Shown one piece after another: positions 1 to 6,114 of a DNA stretch of 6,114 nt. Origin of the DNA: an uncultured Pseudomonadota bacterium (lineage in GTDB: Bacteria; Pseudomonadota; Alphaproteobacteria; CACZRW01); assembly GCA_902783675.1 (NCBI GenBank), contig CACZRW010000151.1, positions 1 through 6,114 of the forward strand, read 5' to 3'. Numbering within the stretch: position 1 is the first letter of the stretch; every line of letters starts with the position of its first letter. A program made the translations under genes and the position numbers. The notes below the pieces were generated by a model, which saw nothing but the letters and a program-made list of their open reading frames with translations, searched no databases and was not told where the DNA came from.

Positions 1-1
1 A

Positions 2-3000
2 AAAGACACTAAGAACGGCGGCGTGACGGACTTCGACGGAAATTTCACTATCAAGTTAACGGCCAACAAGCCCGTTGTCGTCTCTTACATCGGTATGAAG
101 ACTAAGACTATCGACGCCAAGGGCAAGTCGGAACTGAGCGTTGTTCTGGAAGAAGAAAACACCACACTGAACGACGTTGTTGTCATCGGTTACGGTACCG
201 TCAAGAAGAAAGACCTGACCGGTTCTGTTGCCTCTATCAAAGGTGACAAGTTAGCCGAGATTCCTGTAGCAAGCGTCAGCGAGGCTATGACAGGTAAGCT
301 GGCCGGTGTGAACATTACGACCACCGAGGGTTCACCCGATGCTGATGTCAACATCCGCGTCCGTGGCGGTGGTTCACTGTCACAGGACAACTCACCGCTG
401 TACATCGTTGACGGATTCCCCGTCAGCAGCATCAGTGACATTGCTCCCTCTGAAATCGAGAGCATCGACGTGCTGAAGGATGCCTCTTCTACAGCTATCT
501 ATGGTGCCCGCGGTGCCAATGGTGTTATCATCGTCACCACCAAGAGCGGTAAGGAGGGTAAGGTTCAGGTAAACTTCAATGCTTCACATGGTTGGAAGAA
601 GATAACCAAGGAGGTGAAGGTAATGGATCCATACAACTACGCCCTGTATCAGTATGAATTGGGCTCCAAGGACTTCGGTAACTACACCGACATGGACATC
701 TGGCAGTCTGTTGAAGGTAGCAACTGGCAGAACGAGGTTTTCGGTCGCACAGGTCAACAGAACCAATATAACATCAACGTCAGCGGTGGTAGCAAGGAAT
801 TGAAGTTCAACGTTGGATTCAACCACAACGACGAGAAGAGCATCATGATGGGTTCGGGCTATTCGAAGAATAACATCAGCGCCAAGTTGAATGCCAAACT
901 GAACAAATGGCTGACTTTGGACTTTAATGCTCGTCTGGCCTTCACCAAACTTGACGGTCTGAACGGTGGTGCTGACACCAACGAATCAAACGCTGCCAAC
1001 TCAATCGTTGCCAACACGGTACGCTATGCTCCAGTAGATCCCATCACAACCAGTGATGAAGGTGATCTGGAGAACAACACCTCGATGCGTCGTACCCCTT
1101 TCCAGCGTGTTAACGCCACCTATAAATATCAAGAGCGTCTGGAGCAGCGCTACAACGCTGGTCTGAACTGGAAGCCCTTCAAGAATTGGACTTTCCGCAG
1201 TGAGTTCGGTTACACTTGGAAGAAGAACAATACCGAGCAGGTATGGGGAAGCGATGCTACCACCAACTCTAAGTATGGTTACAACGGTCGCCCGCAGGCT
1301 CAGTTCGTAAACCTCGACGGCAAGAGCTGGCGCAACGCCAACACCGTAACCTACGATAACAAGAAACTTTTCGATGGTCATCACCTGAACGTAATGGTTG
1401 GTCAGGAGTGGAGCAGTTCGAAGCAGACCACCCGCACCAACACCTCCGTATGGTATCCTGCAGACTTCACCTCTGACGAGGTACTGGCAAACACTGCCGC
1501 CGGCACCCCTCTCGCTAACGAAAGCGACATTGCAGCCAAGGAGAATATGCTGTCGTTCTTCGGCCGTATCAACTACACCATCGCTGACAAATATCTGGCA
1601 ACCTTCACCATGCGTGCTGACGGTAGCTCGAAGTTTGGCGAAGGACATCGTTGGGGCGTGTTCCCCTCGCTGGCCCTGGCTTGGCGTATGTCTGAAGAGA
1701 AGTTCATGAGCGGCATCAACTGGCTGGACAACCTGAAGTTGCGCGTCAGTTTCGGTACCGCAGGTAACAACCGTATCAACAGTGGTCTGATAGCAACCAC
1801 CTACACCATGACTGGAAACACTGGTAAAGCTGCCTTCTTCGACGGTGTCCGTGCATCAGCACTGCAGCATGGTACCTATCTGTACAACCCCGACCTGAAG
1901 TGGGAGACTACTATTACACGTAACATCGGTTTCGACTTCGGTATCTTCCGCAGCCGCATCAACGGTACCTTGGACTTCTACTGGAACACTACTCGTGACC
2001 TGCTGATGCAGAGCGTCGTTCCCGCCAGCACGGGTTATAGCTACCAGTTCCAAAACTTCGGTAAGACATCTAACAAGGGTGTTGAGCTGACTTTGAATGC
2101 AGCCATCATCGACAAGAAGAACTTCACCCTGAATGCGAACTTCAACATTTCTTATAATAAAAATAAGATTGAAGAGCTGGCCATGGATAACCCCTGGCAG
2201 AGCAGTAACTGGGCTGGCAGCACCATATCTAAGTACGAGGACTTCAAAGTTGAGGAAGGCGGACGCTTGGGTGAAATCTGGGGCTTCAAACAGAACGGCT
2301 ACTACACCATCTACGATCCTGCAACAGGTCAGGGCGACCTGGCTTACGACGGAAGTAAGTGGGTGATGGTAAACGGCAAGGACAACAGCTATACATTGTT
2401 CGGTGGTCTGCTGGCTCCTGGTGTTCCCAAGGTAGAGGTAGACGGCAACGGTGATCCTCTGAAGCAGCATTTGGGCAACACAATGCCAACAACAACTGGT
2501 GGTTTCGGTTTCGACGCTCAGTACAAGACAAAGTTCGGTACTTTCGATGCCAACATTTTCTTCAATTACTCACTGGGTAACAAGATTATCAATGGTACCA
2601 AGCTCGCCAACTCATTCTATGCTGGTTCACAGAAGAACTACAACTTGGTTGACGACTTCAACCTGGACAATCGCTACACTTGGATTGACCCGAACAACGG
2701 CCTGAACCTCGGACGTCCAGCCACTTCTACCATTGAGACCTATGGCGGCATAGACGGAACAACAGGTTACGCCCTCGGTCTGATGGCTCGTCTGAACCAG
2801 ATTAACAACGGCAAGGAGATGTACAATCCTGCTGGTGTCAGCAACATGCAACTCATCGACTACGCTGTCGAGAATGCCAACTTCCTGCGTCTGCAGAACG
2901 TAACCATCGGTTACACTCTGCCTAAGAAGTGGATTAAGAACATTTTCATTGAGAACGTTCGAGTTTACTTCACCGGTTACAACCTGCTGTGCTTCACCAA

Positions 3001-3124
3001 GTATGACGGATATGATCCTGAGGTAGACACCAGCAGTAAGAAGAACAAGATGACTCCGGGCGTCGACTATGCAGCCTACCCCAAGAGCCGCACCTACGTT
3101 GCAGGTATCAATGTTACATTCTAA
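2..3124 (+). CDS. SusC-like TonB-dependent outer-membrane receptor (5'-partial)
   Basis: This is the outer-membrane transporter of a SusCD pair, which imports oligosaccharides using TonB/ExbBD energy. The frame is open to the left edge (1040 codons visible), so the true start is upstream. The first codons (VTDFDGNF, then VVVSYIGMKTK, nt 2-about 150) are the end of a carboxypeptidase-regulatory-like domain. A TonB-box-like DVVVIGYG follows (nt 173-196). The plug domain (about nt 215-555) carries LYIVDGFPV (398-424) and the SusC hallmark LKDASSTAIYGARGANGVII (473-532). The rest is beta-barrel, with the late family motifs FLRLQNVTIGYTLP (2882-2923) and YNLLCFTKYDGYDPEVD (2978-3028), and it ends in NVTF with the terminal phenylalanine expected of a barrel-assembly signal. 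The cysteine in NLLCF is the only one I found. Probably some 50-60 residues are missing, including the signal peptide. Whether an STN signalling domain precedes it cannot be seen. The family call is secure; the substrate is unknown from this gene. Confidence 0.97.
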   Translation, partial: KDTKNGGVTDFDGNFTIKLTANKPVVVSYIGMKTKTIDAKGKSELSVVLEEENTTLNDVVVIGYGTVKKKDLTGSVASIKGDKLAEIPVASVSEAMTGKLAGVNITTTEGSPDADVNIRVRGGGSLSQDNSPLYIVDGFPVSSISDIAPSEIESIDVLKDASSTAIYGARGANGVIIVTTKSGKEGKVQVNFNASHGWKKITKEVKVMDPYNYALYQYELGSKDFGNYTDMDIWQSVEGSNWQNEVFGRTGQQNQYNINVSGGSKELKFNVGFNHNDEKSIMMGSGYSKNNISAKLNAKLNKWLTLDFNARLAFTKLDGLNGGADTNESNAANSIVANTVRYAPVDPITTSDEGDLENNTSMRRTPFQRVNATYKYQERLEQRYNAGLNWKPFKNWTFRSEFGYTWKKNNTEQVWGSDATTNSKYGYNGRPQAQFVNLDGKSWRNANTVTYDNKKLFDGHHLNVMVGQEWSSSKQTTRTNTSVWYPADFTSDEVLANTAAGTPLANESDIAAKENMLSFFGRINYTIADKYLATFTMRADGSSKFGEGHRWGVFPSLALAWRMSEEKFMSGINWLDNLKLRVSFGTAGNNRINSGLIATTYTMTGNTGKAAFFDGVRASALQHGTYLYNPDLKWETTITRNIGFDFGIFRSRINGTLDFYWNTTRDLLMQSVVPASTGYSYQFQNFGKTSNKGVELTLNAAIIDKKNFTLNANFNISYNKNKIEELAMDNPWQSSNWAGSTISKYEDFKVEEGGRLGEIWGFKQNGYYTIYDPATGQGDLAYDGSKWVMVNGKDNSYTLFGGLLAPGVPKVEVDGNGDPLKQHLGNTMPTTTGGFGFDAQYKTKFGTFDANIFFNYSLGNKIINGTKLANSFYAGSQKNYNLVDDFNLDNRYTWIDPNNGLNLGRPATSTIETYGGIDGTTGYALGLMARLNQINNGKEMYNPAGVSNMQLIDYAVENANFLRLQNVTIGYTLPKKWIKNIFIENVRVYFTGYNLLCFTKYDGYDPEVDTSSKKNKMTPGVDYAAYPKSRTYVAGINVTF

Positions 3125-3152
3125 CCTTTTAAAACAATAACAGATAACGATT
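3125..3152 (+). promoter_or_regulatory. A-rich translation leader of the susD-like gene
   Basis: The 28-base gap between the susC-like stop and the susD-like ATG has no Shine-Dalgarno purine run and no hairpin. It contains AACAATAA (3133-3140), ATAAC (3144-3148) and GATT directly before the ATG, with A at -3 and -6. A-rich leaders of this kind are typical of Bacteroidota translation starts. The short gap without a terminator supports cotranscription of the two genes. The same motif order recurs before the third gene. Confidence 0.55.
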
Positions 3153-5135
3153 ATGAAAAAGATATTATCAATCTTCGCTCTGTCGCTGGGAATGTTCTCA
3201 TTGACCGGATGCTCTGACTTCCTGGATCAGAAATCGCCCTCAGAGCTGTCAGACGAAGCGGTATGGAGTTCTCCCTACTATACCCAATTGCGTGTCAACC
3301 GCCTCTATGGGCAGCTGACCAACGACCGATCCTACTCACAGGACCTGTCGATAGTTTGGAACATGAATAGTGACATCGAGTTGGTGGACGGTTTGGGCGA
3401 CAATGCTTACAACACCTCCAGCGAGCGCGGTGCCATGAACTACAACCTTACCCCCGGATGGTCAAAGATTGGCGACGTGTGGTCGATGCTTTATAGTATC
3501 ATCGAGGACGCCAACCTGAACATTGAGGGAATCCGCGGCAGCTCACTCATTAAGGGCGGCGGCGCTAAGCAGACCGAGATGGAGCAGTATCTGGGTGAAA
3601 GTCTCACTCTGCGTGCAATGATCTACTTCGACCTGGTACGTTACTTCGGTGATGTTCCCTTCAAGATCGAGACCTCTAAAAGCGACCTGAGCAATGCCTA
3701 CACTGGTAAGACTGACCGCGACATCATCATGGATCAGCTTATCAAGGACTTGGAAGAGGCTGTAAACTATCTGCCTTGGGCCGGTGAGGGTATCTCTACA
3801 GAGCACGTTAACAAAGGCTATGCCCATGCTCTAATTGCACAGATTGCCATGACCAAGGCAGGCTATGCCATCCGTGAAACTGCCAAGGATGGCTACGAGA
3901 CCGCTAGCTACAGCGATCCCACCTACCCCACTCAGCGACCTGATGCCGCCACTCGCAAGGCTCTCTTCGAGAAGGCTCAGGAGCATCTGGCTGCTATCAT
4001 CAAGTATGGCAAACACAACCTGAACGCATCATTCAGAACTGAGTGGTATAACCTGAACCAGCGTCAACTTGACGTTAACTGCTACGAGAACCTCTTCGAG
4101 ATTCCTATGGGGCTGAACGTTAGCGGTGAGCTGGGTTACACTGTCGGAGTCCGCATGAATGGTGTTACTTCTGAATACGGTTACGGAAACTCTTCTGGTA
4201 AGATGAAGTTGACTGCCAACTTGCTCTATATGTATGAGAAAGATGACCAGCGTCGCGACTTGACGGTGGCTCCTTTCGAAATCACTCAGGACGACGACAA
4301 AAAGGCTACTGTAGAAAAGATGCTGGAGAATGTTCCTTTCGGACTGTATGTCGGTAAGTGGGATCCCCGCATGATGAGCAAGGCTTGGCTGGATGAGAAC
4401 AAGGTGGCCAGTGCAAAGCACATGACCGGTATCAACCCTGTCAAGTGTCGCTACTCTAACGTACTGCTGTGGTTTGCAGAGGTCATGAACGAGCTTTACG
4501 GTCCCACAACAACTGATGCAAACTGCGGTCTGAGTGCTTACGATGCACTGGCTAAGGTCCATAACCGTGCCTTCGCTACCCCTCAGGATGGCAATGATTT
4601 CCTGACGAATGCCAAGGCCAGCCAAGATGCTATGTTTGAAGCCATTGTTGAAGAGAACGCTATGGAGTTTGCCGGTGAAGGCTTCCGCAAGTGGGATCTT
4701 ATCCGCTGGAACCTGCTGGTTGAAAAGATTAGAGAGGCAAAGAAGGAATACCTGACCATGATGAACGATGGTACTTTCCAGAAGGAAGTATATTTCAACT
4801 ACATCAAGGACGATGCTGGTCAACCAACCAACAAGATTGACTTCAGCAGCATCACATGGTATGGTCTGCCAGCCGGTAAGACTGCCGATGACTATCATGC
4901 TTCAGCTAAGAGCTTCGGTAACGGTGACACCTCCAAGAATACTGATACACAGGTTTATACCAACCTGCCTTCTATCTCCAGTGGTCTGGTAGGTGTAGGA
5001 ACGCTCGCTTCAGGTGGTTCTACCATCAACTTCGAAGAGCCTGCTATCATGAACCGCTATTTGCTGCCGATTGCCTCTACGACCATCTCTGCATCGAATG
5101 GCGCTATCAGCAACTCTTACGGTTATACCAATTAG
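3153..5135 (+). CDS. SusD/RagB-like surface glycan-binding lipoprotein
   Basis: This is a complete outer-membrane surface lipoprotein of 660 aa that forms the lid over the SusC-like barrel and binds the glycan before transport. The signal peptide starts MKKILSIFAL and ends in the lipobox LTGC, with the acylated cysteine at residue 20. The following SDFLD resembles the acidic export signal that sends Bacteroidota lipoproteins to the cell surface. The N-terminal SusD-like domain shows LTLRAMIYFDLVRYFGDVPF (151-170), the usual helix of TPR-like repeats leading into FGDVP. The C-terminal RagB/SusD domain includes the helix YSNVLLWFAEVMNEL (435-449), EGFRKWDLIRWN (509-520) and the closing pattern RYLLPI (635-640), SNGAISNSYGY (648-658). 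Length is at or just above the upper end of the usual 500-650 aa. The ATG at 3153 is supported by the lipoprotein signal and the A-rich leader. It lies 28 bases after the susC-like gene and is presumably in its operon. Ligand specificity cannot be read from the sequence. Confidence 0.96.
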   Translation: MKKILSIFALSLGMFSLTGCSDFLDQKSPSELSDEAVWSSPYYTQLRVNRLYGQLTNDRSYSQDLSIVWNMNSDIELVDGLGDNAYNTSSERGAMNYNLTPGWSKIGDVWSMLYSIIEDANLNIEGIRGSSLIKGGGAKQTEMEQYLGESLTLRAMIYFDLVRYFGDVPFKIETSKSDLSNAYTGKTDRDIIMDQLIKDLEEAVNYLPWAGEGISTEHVNKGYAHALIAQIAMTKAGYAIRETAKDGYETASYSDPTYPTQRPDAATRKALFEKAQEHLAAIIKYGKHNLNASFRTEWYNLNQRQLDVNCYENLFEIPMGLNVSGELGYTVGVRMNGVTSEYGYGNSSGKMKLTANLLYMYEKDDQRRDLTVAPFEITQDDDKKATVEKMLENVPFGLYVGKWDPRMMSKAWLDENKVASAKHMTGINPVKCRYSNVLLWFAEVMNELYGPTTTDANCGLSAYDALAKVHNRAFATPQDGNDFLTNAKASQDAMFEAIVEENAMEFAGEGFRKWDLIRWNLLVEKIREAKKEYLTMMNDGTFQKEVYFNYIKDDAGQPTNKIDFSSITWYGLPAGKTADDYHASAKSFGNGDTSKNTDTQVYTNLPSISSGLVGVGTLASGGSTINFEEPAIMNRYLLPIASTTISASNGAISNSYGYTN

Positions 5136-5170
5136 TCACATTTCAAAGAAACAATAAATAACAAATGATT
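5136..5170 (+). promoter_or_regulatory. A-rich translation leader of the third gene
   Basis: This 35-base gap after the susD-like stop has no Shine-Dalgarno sequence and no visible terminator hairpin. It contains AACAATAA (5150-5157) and ATAAC (5158-5162), and it ends in GATT directly before the ATG at 5171, closely matching the leader of the susD-like gene. With start 5171 the bases at -3 and -6 are both A, as in the susD-like leader. With the alternative in-frame ATG at 5165 they are C and T. This favours 5171 as the start. Confidence 0.5.
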
Positions 5171-6114
5171 ATGAAACTGCATCATATAAATAAGGTATTA
5201 GGAGTGGGCTTAGCAGCCTTACTCCTCAGTGCCTGCACAGATAAGAACGACTGGAACGTCGATAGTTCGAAGGCACGTCTGTTCTCTGTGTCAAACACTG
5301 ACATCAGTGTCGATCGCGACTTGGTGACTGCCGACGTAACCTTCAAGGTTGTCAAGGGAGTCAGCTCATATGTCATGGAAATCAGCTCTGACGAGCTGAA
5401 CGATGGCATTGCCCAAGGCGCAACTCCTCACTCTAAGATTTACACCTTCTCGTCCAAAGAGGCTGTCGACAGCAAGATTACAACGCAGATTACTGGTCTT
5501 AGCAATGACACTCGCTATTGGCTTCGCATACGGTCGCTGGGTGATGGTGTGAATCCGTCGAAGTGGTCATACTATAGCAAGAACAACAAAAACTACTTCA
5601 AGACTAAGGCCGAACAGATCTTCAAGACCTACACCTACTTTGCTTCGAAGACTATCCAGCCCAAAAACCTGAAGGAGGATGAGGTCATCCTAACTTGGAA
5701 TGAGACTGACTTCCAAGGGCAGCCAGTTGTCGTCACTCACCTGCTACTGACCGTTGCAGACAAGGCTCCGCAAACCATCACGCTGGACGATGAAGCAAAT
5801 ACAAATCACAGGTACACCATCAAGTATGCTGACTATGGCATAGCTCCAGGTGCTGATTTCAACATCAAGATTTTCAACAACACCGACAAGCGTGGTGAAT
5901 TCGACCTCAGCGCTCCGGAGGCTCGTCCTGCAGGACTGGTCGAGGTGGCCGATGGTACCGAAATCAAGAATGCTATCGAATCTGGTTCTGGTGATATCGT
6001 TCTGGGTATACCTGCCTCACAGGTAGACGATGCATCTGACAAGTTTACTATTGCTGGCATCACAATTCCTGCATCGGTAACCTCTGTTACCTTCTATGGA
6101 CTGGCTGGTGGTAT
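5171..6114 (+). CDS. Surface lipoprotein with two Fn3-like domains and a DUF4957/DUF5123-like beta-helix start (3'-partial)
   Basis: The reading frame is open from here to the right edge (314 codons visible). Residues are counted from the ATG at 5171. The signal peptide MKLHHINKVLGVGLAALLLSAC ends in lipobox LSAC with cysteine 22, followed by TDKND, consistent with a surface lipoprotein. Residues of roughly 35-147 look like a fibronectin type III domain: ADVTFKVVKGVSSYVMEIS, then TGLSNDTRYWLRIRSLG, then SKWSYYS and FKTK. A second such domain spans about 148-248 (EVILTWNE, then YGIAPGADFNIKIFNNTDKRG). From about 257, VADGTEIKNAIESGSGDIVLG and ITIPASVTSVTFYGLAGG resemble the opening of the pectate-lyase-like beta-helix of DUF4957/DUF5123 proteins. 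It sits in the SusE/SusF position after SusD, so a glycan-binding surface role is inferred. Members I recall are near 500 aa, so a good part is probably missing. An ATG at 5165 would add two residues. The lipoprotein and Fn3 calls are firm; the C-terminal family is likely but rests on remembered patterns. Confidence 0.85.
   Translation, partial: MKLHHINKVLGVGLAALLLSACTDKNDWNVDSSKARLFSVSNTDISVDRDLVTADVTFKVVKGVSSYVMEISSDELNDGIAQGATPHSKIYTFSSKEAVDSKITTQITGLSNDTRYWLRIRSLGDGVNPSKWSYYSKNNKNYFKTKAEQIFKTYTYFASKTIQPKNLKEDEVILTWNETDFQGQPVVVTHLLLTVADKAPQTITLDDEANTNHRYTIKYADYGIAPGADFNIKIFNNTDKRGEFDLSAPEARPAGLVEVADGTEIKNAIESGSGDIVLGIPASQVDDASDKFTIAGITIPASVTSVTFYGLAGG

Noticed and set aside
23..25. Possible start codon for the first gene at 23
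   Set aside because: It is GTG and lies inside a conserved stretch (GGVTDFDGNF) of the carboxypeptidase-regulatory-like domain. The frame is open further left to the window edge, with no signal peptide at this point.
1001..1648. 215-codon open frame on the minus strand within the susC-like gene
   Set aside because: It is an antisense shadow of the beta-barrel region, with no recognisable family features.
1856..2470. 204-codon open frame on the minus strand within the susC-like gene
   Set aside because: Same reasoning: entirely inside conserved coding sequence, no recognisable domains and no supporting leader.
3125..3152. Terminator or independent promoter in the gap between the first two genes
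   Set aside because: I see no inverted repeat with a T run and no Bacteroidota-type -33/-7 promoter pair in this 28-base gap. Translational coupling or readthrough within an operon is simpler.
4029..4898. 289-codon open frame on the minus strand within the susD-like gene
   Set aside because: It lies wholly antisense to a convincing gene. Its translation shows no recognisable domain and it has no plausible leader. Long antisense frames are expected where the sense gene rarely uses codons that read as stops in reverse.
5165..5167. ATG at 5165 as start of the third gene
   Set aside because: It is in frame and only two codons earlier, so it remains possible. The 5171 ATG has A at -3 and -6, matches the susD-like leader up to GATTATGAAA, and gives a signal peptide beginning MK.
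5136..5170. Terminator in the gap before the third gene
   Set aside because: There is no hairpin followed by a T run; the sequence is a short A-rich leader only.

Overview
The window is a piece of a Bacteroidota glycan-uptake locus (polysaccharide utilization locus, PUL), with all three genes on the + strand in the order susC-like, susD-like, then a surface lipoprotein. Several things point to Bacteroidota, with a Prevotella/Segatella- or Bacteroides-like gut or rumen organism the most likely source. These are the adjacent SusC/SusD pair, the A-rich intergenic leaders without a Shine-Dalgarno sequence, and lipoprotein signal peptides followed by a serine or threonine and then an aspartate. 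Base composition looks close to half G+C by eye, with strong use of C-ending codons (AAC, GAC, TTC, ATC). The genus is an inference.

Layout. Positions 2-3124 hold a SusC-like TonB-dependent outer-membrane receptor that is open at the left edge: its signal peptide and most of its N-terminal carboxypeptidase-regulatory-like domain lie outside. After a 28-base gap comes a complete SusD-like surface glycan-binding lipoprotein (3153-5135, 660 aa). After a further 35 bases comes a third lipoprotein (5171 to the right edge, still open). It has a type II signal peptide, two predicted fibronectin type III-like domains and the start of what looks like a beta-helix domain of the DUF4957/DUF5123 kind.

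How the genes work together. SusD-like lipoproteins sit on the extracellular face of the SusC barrel and act as a hinged lid that hands oligosaccharides to the TonB-powered transporter. The third lipoprotein occupies the place of SusE/SusF-type accessory surface glycan-binding proteins. The short gaps, common strand and absence of any visible hairpin terminator support one operon. As far as I recall, the DUF4957/DUF5123 architecture is common directly downstream of SusCD pairs in pectin-type PULs, so a pectic substrate is the best guess, but no enzyme gene is in the window to confirm it.

There is no sign of RNA genes, mobile elements, CRISPR or long repeats, and no stretch over 300 bases without a gene. 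I see no clearly undescribed system. The most useful observations are the near-matching leaders before the second and third genes, and the modular, poorly characterised third protein.
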